A stretch of 40,412 nt of DNA from Deltaproteobacteria bacterium (GTDB taxonomy: Bacteria; Desulfobacterota; Dissulfuribacteria; Dissulfuribacterales; UBA3076), in assembly GCA_027004715.1 (NCBI GenBank), contig JALTHG010000005.1, forward strand, positions 1-40,412. The letters run 5' to 3'. Positions 16,375 to 23,512 of the stretch are shown here, piece by piece; position 1 is the stretch's first letter, and every line of letters begins with the position of its first letter. The translations under genes were made by a program, and so were the position numbers. The notes beneath the pieces were generated by a model that had not been told where the DNA came from, did not search any database, and saw only the letters and a list, made by a program, of their open reading frames with translations.

Positions 16375-17421
16375 ATGAAATTAGGAATAGTTGGCCTGCC
16401 AGGTTCTGGTAAGACTACCATATTTAATGCCCTTACAGGGAGTACTGCAGAGCTATCTGCATATCAGGGAGGCAAGAGAGATGCAAATCTCGCCGTTGTC
16501 AGGGTGCCGGATAGGCGTCTGGACAGACTCTCATCTATGTACAGTCCCAAAAAGACTACCCCTGCACAGATACAATATGTAGATGTGGGTGGGAGCGTAT
16601 CTGCCAAAAAGACAGATGCATCAATGGACGAGTTCATGAGATTCATCCGTCCTGTGGATGCCCTGGTGCATGTGGTCCGGAATTTTGAGCGGGCCGGTGA
16701 GCCTCCCAGGCCGGCAGAGGACCTGGATGCCCTGGAGTCTGAGTTTATACTTGCTGATCTCATTACGGTTGAAAACAGGCTGGAGAGGCTGAACAGAGAG
16801 ACTGCCAGGGGCAAAAGATGTGATCCCAAGGAGCTTGAGGTCCTGGAGGAGTGCCACAAGGTCCTGGAGAAAGGAGAGGCCCTGAGGGCCTATCCTGACC
16901 TGGCCCGCTCTCCTATGCTCAGAGGCTATGCGCTTCTCTCTGCAAAGCCCTGTATCCTGGTACTCAACAGCGGAGATGAAGTGGAACTCGGTGCCACAAA
17001 ACTGAGTGCTCCAAGGGGTGTCATCTCCCTAGAGATCAAGGGACGGCTTGAGATGGAGCTGACCCAGCTATCACCAGAAGAGGCAGTACTATTCAGGGAA
17101 GACCTGGGCCTTGATGAACCTGCCACCTTTCGTCTGATCAGAGAGTCCTATCGGCTCTTGGACCTTATCTCTTTCTTTACTGTAGGAAAAGATGAGGTCC
17201 GTGCCTGGACAATCCGTCTGGACACCCGAGCCCAACAGGCCGCTGGTGCTGTCCACTCCGATATGGAGAGGGGTTTTATAAGGGCAGAGGTAGTCTCCTA
17301 TAAAGACCTCATGGCCTGCGGTAACTACTCTGCTGCCCAAAGGGCAGGAAAGGTAAGGCTTGAAGGCAGGGAATATCTGGTCATGGACGGTGATATTATA
17401 AACTTCCGTTTCAATGTCTAG
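16375..17421 (+). CDS. ychF: YchF-type P-loop NTPase (Obg family, TGS domain)
   Basis: YchF/OLA1 proteins are ribosome-associated NTPases that favour ATP. The P-loop GLPGSGKTT is at residues 7-15, followed by YxGGKRD/NLAVVRVPD-type sequence. The G3 region is 'VDVGG' and the G4 is replaced by 'LVLNSGDE', consistent with lost guanine specificity. An alpha-helical coiled insertion ('LERLNRETARGKRCDPKELE') follows. A C-terminal TGS/DUF933 segment has 'FFTVGKDEVRAWTIRLDTRAQQAAG' and 'DMERGFIRAEV'. The length of 348 residues is slightly below the usual 360. The gene starts 8 bases after mog, closing the three-gene operon. Confidence 0.92.
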   Translation: MKLGIVGLPGSGKTTIFNALTGSTAELSAYQGGKRDANLAVVRVPDRRLDRLSSMYSPKKTTPAQIQYVDVGGSVSAKKTDASMDEFMRFIRPVDALVHVVRNFERAGEPPRPAEDLDALESEFILADLITVENRLERLNRETARGKRCDPKELEVLEECHKVLEKGEALRAYPDLARSPMLRGYALLSAKPCILVLNSGDEVELGATKLSAPRGVISLEIKGRLEMELTQLSPEEAVLFREDLGLDEPATFRLIRESYRLLDLISFFTVGKDEVRAWTIRLDTRAQQAAGAVHSDMERGFIRAEVVSYKDLMACGNYSAAQRAGKVRLEGREYLVMDGDIINFRFNV

Positions 17422-17438
17422 TAATGCGCGGATTGACA

Positions 17439-17466
17439 GGCAGAGTTTCTGATCCTGTGCATCAAG
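17439..17466 (+). repeat. Dispersed repeat B, copy 2
   Basis: GGCAGAGTTTCTGATCCTGTGCATCAAG lies in the convergent gap between ychF and dciA. It shares the TGATCYTGTGCATCRAG core and the GGCAG flank with copies at 6198 (same strand) and 21155 (opposite strand). Confidence 0.6.
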
Positions 17467-17985
17467 CTATGCCCCTTTTTTGGCATAATCAGCCCTTGGA
17501 TGTAAGCTCGACCTGACTCTATAGGACTTTAAGTAGAGATCTATCATTGCCTGCCTCAAGTCTTGATCCTGGATGCCTGCTGTTATCTCCCTGGCCCTAT
17601 CTATCAGGGCATCTTGAGAGACCCCCTTTTCTTCTTCTGATATATCTCTCTCTGCCGTCTCCCTTGAGACCCATTGGGAACGCACTCTTGCCACATCACC
17701 CAGGACAAATCTGATATCTTTGATTTTGGTATCTGTGTCTAGACAGGCGTTTAGACGTTCCAGAAATAGCTGCCTCTGGAGAGAAAGCTGTTGCATCCAG
17801 ACTGAATCCGAGACCACTACTACCAACATGTCTTTCCCCATAAAGCGTTCTGGCCATGCATGGGCCGCAATCTGGGGACCTACTATCTCTTCCCAGACCT
17901 CCCAGATCTTTCCTCTGGATAACCTGGAACTCCAACCATATCTGAGGGCAATCTCTCCCAATATTTCTGCAAGTCTGGTAGGCAT
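17467..17985 (-). CDS. dciA: DciA-like protein (DUF721)
   Basis: DUF721/DciA proteins assist loading of the replicative helicase DnaB in bacteria that lack DnaC or DnaI. The N-terminal 115 residues match the family: 'LAEILGEIALRYGWSSRL', 'IWEVWEEIVGPQIAAHAWP', then 'LVVVVSDSVWMQQLSLQR' (the conserved W and hydrophobic strand) and 'IKDIRFVLGD'. A charged C-terminal tail of about 60 residues follows. No ribosome-binding site stands out before the ATG. The gene is downstream of the EndoIII-like gene on the same strand, 38 bases apart. The stop is immediately next to repeat B. Confidence 0.82.
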   Translation of the reverse strand: MPTRLAEILGEIALRYGWSSRLSRGKIWEVWEEIVGPQIAAHAWPERFMGKDMLVVVVSDSVWMQQLSLQRQLFLERLNACLDTDTKIKDIRFVLGDVARVRSQWVSRETAERDISEEEKGVSQDALIDRAREITAGIQDQDLRQAMIDLYLKSYRVRSSLHPRADYAKKGA

Positions 17986-18023
17986 CTAGTTGGTCTAATG
18001 GATTTGCTTGATCTAAAAAATAC

Positions 18024-18707
18024 CTATTGAATAGTTACGTTACATTCTGCCAGGTCTTTGGCTAAGGGACATTCCCTACACCTTGGTCTGGTCTTTTTGC
18101 AGTAATTTTTCCCAAGGGCGACCCACAGGGCATGATACTGATTATAGAGTCCCACATCCTCTGGGAGGTGATCCATAAATAGAGATCGGACCTCATCATA
18201 GCTGGCATCTCTGTCTATAATGTCGTGCCTCGTGAGGGCCCTTACCGTATATACGTCCACTACAAAACTGGGGAGCCTTCCTGCATAGAGCAAGATACTG
18301 TCTGCGGTCTCAGGCCCTATGCCCTTTATGCCGAGGAGCAATGGCCTCAATACCTCAAGGCCTTCTGCGAACATGGCATCCAGGTCCCCGCCAAATCTCT
18401 CTACCAGAAAGGCCACAAAATTTTGGAGCCTGCCTGCCTTTATGTTGTAGTAGCCTGCCGGTTGGACAATCTCAGCAAGCGATTCCCTTGGCAGTCTATA
18501 GATGGCCTCTGGGCTCAAGAGGTCTCTGTCTCTGAGATTTGTAATGGCCTTCTCTACGTTTCCCCAGTTGGTATTTTGAGTCAGGATTGCCCCAACACAG
18601 ACCTCAAATGGCGACTCGCCTGGCCACCAATTCTGCGGTCCAAATGCCGCAAGGAGGTCTCTGTATATGGACATCAATTGGTCACCAATACGGCCATATT
18701 CAGACAT
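18024..18707 (-). CDS. EndoIII-like HhH-GPD DNA glycosylase, probably monofunctional
   Basis: The protein belongs to the endonuclease III/HhH-GPD superfamily of base-excision repair glycosylases. The helix-hairpin-helix is 'LLGIKGIGPETADSILLYAG', followed by 'FVVDVYTVR' with the conserved catalytic Asp. A cysteine cluster CX6CX2CX8C at the C-terminus (CKKTRPRCRECPLAKDLAEC) would hold a [4Fe-4S] cluster. The lysine that gives EndoIII its lyase activity (GRKTA) is Glu here (GPETA), so a monofunctional glycosylase is more likely; alkylated bases are one possible substrate, as in MagIII. The length is 227 residues. GAGGA precedes the ATG. The last codons overlap a sequence resembling REP-like element A. 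Confidence 0.85.
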   Translation of the reverse strand: MSEYGRIGDQLMSIYRDLLAAFGPQNWWPGESPFEVCVGAILTQNTNWGNVEKAITNLRDRDLLSPEAIYRLPRESLAEIVQPAGYYNIKAGRLQNFVAFLVERFGGDLDAMFAEGLEVLRPLLLGIKGIGPETADSILLYAGRLPSFVVDVYTVRALTRHDIIDRDASYDEVRSLFMDHLPEDVGLYNQYHALWVALGKNYCKKTRPRCRECPLAKDLAECNVTIQ

Positions 18708-18816
18708 AAGTTATCCTCTTCAATCCTCTCTTATTTAAGAATAGAGCAGACCCTCCAATGGAGCTCAGTAAAAAGTATGGACTACTGAGATCATAGGATG
18801 CTATCTTATACGCAAT

Positions 18817-20661
18817 ATGCCCTATGATCAGATCTTCTGTCTAATAGTAGCACTAGTCCTGGTAATTGCTGCACCCTCTGGCCAGGGACCAGCCCTATCT
18901 CTTGGGATGCTGGCCTTGCTGTGGCTATTAAAGGCCCTTGCATGGGTCATTATATCGCTCTGGCTCTTGAGTCGGACATATATCAGGTCGAACATAGCCC
19001 TCCAGAGACTGCAGTGGCTCTCTCTCGTCCCTCTGATAGCCGATCTCTACCTGCTGGATATAAAGACCTATCTGCTATCGATACCAGGGACATCTATGCT
19101 CCCATCCCTGATCGAGATTATAGGGATCGGTCTGTACCTTCTATATCTCATCCTCCTCTGGTCTTCATACTGGTGGCTACTCTACAAGAGAGGCCTCTCA
19201 ATATCTCCCTTGAGTGAAGAGCTGAGGTCTAGAATAGGCCTGATACTCCCGGCTCTGCTCATGTATCTGGTCCTGAGTGTATCTTGGGACCTGTTAGATA
19301 TTCTCCCCCTACCAAAAATACAGAATCTGCTGAAGGCCCCATGGATACAGCCCATAATCTTTATAGTCTCTATGATATTAATGCTCTATTACATCCCGTC
19401 AATAATATGCATATTCTGGAGGTGTAGACCCATTGCCCAGGGACCACTAAGGAGACTGATAGAGGGCTTCCTCAAAAAAAATGGTATATATTGCAGAGAT
19501 ATCCTCTTTTGGCCCCTGGACAGAGGCAGGAGCTGTACGGCTGCAGTCCTGGGCCTGATTCCCAGGTCACGCTATATACTCCTGACCCCCTGTATCTCAG
19601 ACCATATGCTCCCAGAAGAGATTGAGGCCATACTCTCACACGAGATAGCCCATATCCGTTACAGGCACCTGCTGTGGTATATATTCTTTTTGGGTGTATA
19701 TCTCCTTATCCTGTACCGGTCCTTTGATCCATTAGAGACATGGCTGTTATCTCATTACCTCTTTCTTGAGGTATTAACTCGACTCCAAGATAGCCATAGG
19801 TCCATAATTCCTCTCCTTACAGTATTTCCCCAACTGATATTATTTATTCTGTATTTCAGGTTTATTATGGGCTATTTTATACGAAATTTTGAGCGTCAGG
19901 CAGACCTTTTTGCCTTTAGGACACAGGGTCATCCATGGAATCTTATCAATGCACTGGAAAAGATTGCTATCCTGGCAGGGGGCATTCGTAATCGGCCTTG
20001 TTGGCACCACTTTAGTATTGCACAGAGGGTCAATTTTCTCGAAAGGGTTGCCAGACAGCCAGATCTGAGAGAAGAACATAATAGGAGACTGTCTTGGAAC
20101 AAAAGATTGTTTATATGTATTTCAGGCCTGATCATAATCGTGCCCAGTCTTTTGCCAGTGCAGTCCTGGAGGGACCTGGCCAGGAGAAATTTTACCCAGG
20201 TCTATATCGAGCAGCTTATTGGCCATGGAGAGCGACGACCAGATTGCTATATCGCCTTGGGACAGATCCTTGCTCAGAAGCAAGAATATGACAGGGCCTT
20301 AAAGGTCTATAGACAGGGCCTGGACCTTGCGCCTGACAATGCAGAGCTCTTGAATGATATAGCATGGCTATATGCCACTGCAGATAGGCCTGAATTTCGG
20401 AGGCCTAAAGAGGCCCTGAAGTATGCCTCAATGGCCGTCAGAAGGAAACCTGCCGGCTATATACTGGATACCTTTGCTGAGAGTCTGTTTATCAATGGAT
20501 ATATAAATAGGGCCATAACTGCTGAAAAGAGGGCCCTAAAGAGAGATCCTTCCAGGAGAGCATACTACCAGAGCCAGATAAAACGGTTTAAGATGGGTAA
20601 AAATCTTGATTCAGACACTAGAGAGGAGTCAAATCATGGAGATAATTTCAGTAAAGAGTAA
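18817..20661 (+). CDS. M48-type membrane metallopeptidase with C-terminal TPR
   Basis: The N-terminal half has several transmembrane segments (for example 'MLALLWLLKALAWVIISLWL' and 'IIFIVSMILMLYYIPSIICI'). The zinc motif HEIAH lies near residue 274 in 'AILSHEIAHIRYRH', and a downstream Glu ligand in 'NFERQADLFAF' near 358. Together these define a HtpX/Ste24-like M48 peptidase. The catalytic part faces the membrane interface. After another hydrophobic segment ('LFICISGLIIIVPSLLPVQSW'), TPR motifs follow at about 470-590 ('CYIALGQILAQKQEYDRALK', 'LLNDIAWLYATADRPEF'). Such proteins take part in envelope protein quality control; the substrate is unknown. It overlaps yjbQ by 26 bases, and a lytic transglycosylase follows, pointing to an envelope-related operon. 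The Shine-Dalgarno sequence is weak. Confidence 0.88.
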   Translation: MPYDQIFCLIVALVLVIAAPSGQGPALSLGMLALLWLLKALAWVIISLWLLSRTYIRSNIALQRLQWLSLVPLIADLYLLDIKTYLLSIPGTSMLPSLIEIIGIGLYLLYLILLWSSYWWLLYKRGLSISPLSEELRSRIGLILPALLMYLVLSVSWDLLDILPLPKIQNLLKAPWIQPIIFIVSMILMLYYIPSIICIFWRCRPIAQGPLRRLIEGFLKKNGIYCRDILFWPLDRGRSCTAAVLGLIPRSRYILLTPCISDHMLPEEIEAILSHEIAHIRYRHLLWYIFFLGVYLLILYRSFDPLETWLLSHYLFLEVLTRLQDSHRSIIPLLTVFPQLILFILYFRFIMGYFIRNFERQADLFAFRTQGHPWNLINALEKIAILAGGIRNRPCWHHFSIAQRVNFLERVARQPDLREEHNRRLSWNKRLFICISGLIIIVPSLLPVQSWRDLARRNFTQVYIEQLIGHGERRPDCYIALGQILAQKQEYDRALKVYRQGLDLAPDNAELLNDIAWLYATADRPEFRRPKEALKYASMAVRRKPAGYILDTFAESLFINGYINRAITAEKRALKRDPSRRAYYQSQIKRFKMGKNLDSDTREESNHGDNFSKE

Positions 20662-21055
20662 TGCAAGGACAGAATTGATAGATATCACCGGGCAGATACA
20701 ACAGGCAGTATCTAGAGCAGGGCTGGAGGATGGCCTTGTCTTTATCTATGTGCCTCACACCACTGGAGGTGTCATCATCAATGAGGGTGCAGATCCAGCC
20801 GTCAGGCGAGACATAATATCTGTCTTAAATATGGTGATACCCTGGGAATTTGACTATCACCATCAGGAAGGCAACTCTCCTGCCCATATCAAGTCATCGC
20901 TGGTAGGTCCAGGCGTACACGTAATTGTAGAGAAGGGTAGGTTGTGTCTTGGTACATGGCAGAAGATATTCTTCTGTGAGTTCGATGGGCCAAGAAACAG
21001 AAAGGTGTGGATAAAGCCCTTATCAGACCTGGGCAGATCACATGACACTAAATAG
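20636..21055 (+). CDS. yjbQ: YjbQ family protein (UPF0047)
   Basis: The protein is a compact UPF0047/YjbQ member. Some members show weak thiamine-phosphate synthase activity, but the physiological role is not settled. Family signatures are 'LVFIYVPHTTGGVIINEGAD', the His-rich 'FDYHHQEGNSPAHIKSSLVG' and 'LGTWQKIFFCEFDGPRNRKV'. The track begins at 20606, inside the upstream gene; the ATG at 20636 has GAGGAG at proper spacing and matches the family N-terminus, giving 139 residues. The 26-base overlap with the M48 peptidase gene implies translational coupling. Confidence 0.92.
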   Translation: MEIISVKSNARTELIDITGQIQQAVSRAGLEDGLVFIYVPHTTGGVIINEGADPAVRRDIISVLNMVIPWEFDYHHQEGNSPAHIKSSLVGPGVHVIVEKGRLCLGTWQKIFFCEFDGPRNRKVWIKPLSDLGRSHDTK

Positions 21056-21154
21056 TCTGATCAAAGGGCCCTGGCCTGCTGAGGATACAGCTGTCTCTCA
21101 GACATCGAGAGTAAGTGTTTACATCTCCTCGGTCAGCTGGCCTTTCAGGAGCGG

Positions 21155-21180
21155 CTTGATGCACAAAATCAGGGTCTGCC
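21155..21180 (-). repeat. Dispersed repeat B, copy 3 (at a gene start)
   Basis: On the plus strand it reads CTTGATGCACAAAATCAGGG then TCTGCC, the reverse complement of the copies at 6198 and 17439. Here it carries the ATG and first codons (MHKIR) of the predicted lytic transglycosylase. Confidence 0.55.
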
Positions 21181-22121
21181 TGTTAATCCGCACTGAGACC
21201 CTCCAAGATGCCACCAGTGGCCGGCGACGTAAACGGTTACCATTTAAGGCCCTCGTGGTCTTTTTCTTGTTATGTCTATTCGTGTCTCGTGTCTCTCTTG
21301 CCTCAAGGGCTGCAGGTACCTCTATCTGGGACCCTCTTATACAACGTCTGGTAAAAGATGGGGAAAATGGGACGTCAATTCGCCGCATCTTTGCCAGACC
21401 AGAGGTAAAATTTGACCCCAGGGTCATGCCCCGTAAGCTCTCACACAGGGAAAATAGACTCGATTACAGAAAGTTTTTGAGGCCCGAGCGTATTGCAAGG
21501 GCCCGGTCTTTTTTACACAGGAATATGGAGCTCTTGACCCAGATAGAGGACATATATGGGGTCCCAAAGGAGCTAGAGGTGGCAATCCTCCTTATAGAGA
21601 CCGATCTTGGCCATTATCTGGGCTCTGACCTTAGCTTTAATGTATTGGCGAGCATGGCCCTGGCATGCGATTTAGATCGAGTGAGGCCCTGGCTTTCTCC
21701 TGAGGTAATCTCATCTATGGGGACAAGAGACCTGAGAGAGAGACTCAGAAGGAATTCGCAGTGGTCCTATAGAGAGCTTAAGGCACTCATTACTTATTGT
21801 ACACAGAACCGAATTGATCCACTGACGATCAGGGGCTCTATCTTTGGCGCCATAGGGATGTGCCAGTTTATGCCCTCGAGTGCACTCTGTTTTGGAGTTG
21901 ATCAGGACCATAACGGCCGGATAGACCTGTTTTCAAAAGGAGATGCCCTTGCCAGTATGGCAAAATACATCAAATACCACGGTTGGAGACCAGGTCTCAG
22001 CCGCAGAGAACAGGAGGCAGTGATCCTCAAATATAACCACAGTCTCCCCTATGCAGAGACTGTCTTAGAGGTGGCAGACAGGCTCTCTGATCCCCGGAAC
22101 AAAGGGGATGGGTCCAGGTAA
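21159..22121 (+). CDS. MltB-like lytic murein transglycosylase
   Basis: The enzyme would cleave the beta-1,4 bond between MurNAc and GlcNAc in peptidoglycan, forming 1,6-anhydroMurNAc. The catalytic Glu lies in 'VAILLIETDLGHYLGSDLSF', and the family motif 'GAIGMCQFMPSSALCFGVDQ' is present, followed by 'GRIDLFSKGDALASMAKYIK'. An N-terminal signal or anchor ('FKALVVFFLLCLFVSRVSLA') lies after a basic stretch. The track starts at 21042 inside yjbQ. The ATG at 21159 has AGGAG 7 bases upstream, giving 320 residues. That ATG lies in repeat B, so the exact N-terminus is not certain. The 3' end overlaps the convergent folC by 95 bases. Confidence 0.85.
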   Translation: MHKIRVCLLIRTETLQDATSGRRRKRLPFKALVVFFLLCLFVSRVSLASRAAGTSIWDPLIQRLVKDGENGTSIRRIFARPEVKFDPRVMPRKLSHRENRLDYRKFLRPERIARARSFLHRNMELLTQIEDIYGVPKELEVAILLIETDLGHYLGSDLSFNVLASMALACDLDRVRPWLSPEVISSMGTRDLRERLRRNSQWSYRELKALITYCTQNRIDPLTIRGSIFGAIGMCQFMPSSALCFGVDQDHNGRIDLFSKGDALASMAKYIKYHGWRPGLSRREQEAVILKYNHSLPYAETVLEVADRLSDPRNKGDGSR

Positions 22122-23385
22122 AAGACCCCTCCATCAGTTCCTCTCTTACTGCCCCTATAAGGTAGAGCGACCCAGCCACGCAGAGCAGATCTGTCTTGTT
22201 ACAGCTCCCTACAGCCCTGTAGAGGGCCTTCTGCCAGTCCTGCTCCATGACCACCTCATCTGGGACATAGCTCTCTCTCCATCTATCTAATGTGACAGGT
22301 GCCCTTGGGCCAGGCGGCTCTGTGATAATGACCTCTCTGAAAAGGGGGGCTACCTGCCTGAGCATGCCTACAAAATCCTTGTCTCCGCCCTCATCTGTAC
22401 AGCCCCACAAGAGGCTATGAAGCTCTCCTGATTCCAGGAGGAGTCCCTTTAGAGATCTGACACCATCTATGTTGTGGGCCCCATCGAGTAATACCCTACA
22501 GCTCCCATAGAACATCTCTCCTCGGCCTGGCCAGTAGACATCCCTGCATCCCTTCCTGATGGCAGTCTCTGTGATCTCAAATTGTCCAGTCAGGCCCTCA
22601 CAGGCCCCTATGGCAAGGCCGGCATTGGCAACCTGGTGGCTTCCCTTCAGCCCCAGTTCTATCCCATTGATTTTAAAGAGCTTACCCTGATAGTCAAGCC
22701 CCTCTTTCCCTCTCCTTATCTGGATATCGCGGCCAAGTTCCCATAGGGGGGCATTTAGCCTGAGGCACTTTCCCAGGATTACCTCTTTAGCAGGCCCATT
22801 CCCTACACCAGTAACCACTGGTATCTCTCTCTTTATGATTCCTGCCTTCTCTCTGGCTATTTTAGAGATAGTGTTGCCCAGATGGCTTTGGTGTTCTAAA
22901 GAGACATTGGTGATGACAGAGACAAGGGGGACAATTACATTAGTGGCATCCAGCCTACCGCCAAGACCTGTCTCAATGACCGCCAGATCCACCCCTTTTT
23001 CTGCAAACCAGTCCATTGCAATTGCAGTGGAATACTCAAAATAGCTAAGTTCATATCCTCTCTCTACGAAGTGCCTTATCTTCTGGATCTCTCTGGTCAA
23101 TTCTCCTTCAGAGATCATGGTATCTCCTATCCTGAATCGTTCCCTGAGAGATGAGAGGTGAGGTGAGGTATAGAGACCTACTCTATATCCAGCGGCCTGA
23201 AGGATACTTGCTATCATGGCACATGTAGATCCCTTTCCATTGGTCCCGGCCACATGGACAGATGGATAGGTCTCTTCAGGACTACCAAGGGCCTCTAATA
23301 TGCTGACTATTCGCTCAAGGCCCAGGTGAAGGCCATAGAATTGGAATCTGTTTATATAGTTTAAGGCAGATCTATATCCATGCAT
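22027..23385 (-). CDS. folC: Bifunctional folylpolyglutamate / dihydrofolate synthase
   Basis: FolC ligates glutamate to dihydropteroate or folates with ATP. The Mur-ligase-like P-loop is GTNGKGS at residues 47-53, followed by 'LYTSPHLSSLRERFRI' (substrate loop), 'DLAVIETGLGGRLDATN' and 'ITNVSLEHQSHLGNTISKIA'. The C-terminal domain carries 'VLLDGAHNIDGVRSL'. It is 452 residues. The family fold ends near 'LLCVAGSLYLIGAVREEL'. The last ~35 residues are extra and largely encoded in the region overlapping the convergent lytic transglycosylase gene, so they may be a read-through tail after loss of an earlier stop. No strong Shine-Dalgarno sequence is seen. Confidence 0.93.
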   Translation of the reverse strand: MHGYRSALNYINRFQFYGLHLGLERIVSILEALGSPEETYPSVHVAGTNGKGSTCAMIASILQAAGYRVGLYTSPHLSSLRERFRIGDTMISEGELTREIQKIRHFVERGYELSYFEYSTAIAMDWFAEKGVDLAVIETGLGGRLDATNVIVPLVSVITNVSLEHQSHLGNTISKIAREKAGIIKREIPVVTGVGNGPAKEVILGKCLRLNAPLWELGRDIQIRRGKEGLDYQGKLFKINGIELGLKGSHQVANAGLAIGACEGLTGQFEITETAIRKGCRDVYWPGRGEMFYGSCRVLLDGAHNIDGVRSLKGLLLESGELHSLLWGCTDEGGDKDFVGMLRQVAPLFREVIITEPPGPRAPVTLDRWRESYVPDEVVMEQDWQKALYRAVGSCNKTDLLCVAGSLYLIGAVREELMEGSFTWTHPLCSGDQRACLPPLRQSLHRGDCGYI

Positions 23386-23466
23386 AGATAGGTATTTTGC
23401 TAAGTCCCCAATACCCCATTATGAATATCAGGATGTAATTAATCCGTGGTATGATATCAGATTACA

Positions 23467-23475
23467 TGATATAAT
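23467..23475 (+). promoter_or_regulatory. Extended -10 promoter for the cytochrome gene
   Basis: TGATATAAT is a perfect extended -10 (TG-N-TATAAT) 38 bases before the cytochrome ATG, with no clear -35 at the usual distance. Transcription would begin near 23482, at a copy of the GTAACCGTTC half of element A. Confidence 0.5.
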
Positions 23476-23512
23476 CTCAACGTAACCGTTCGAGAGCCCA
23501 AGGCCAAAATCT

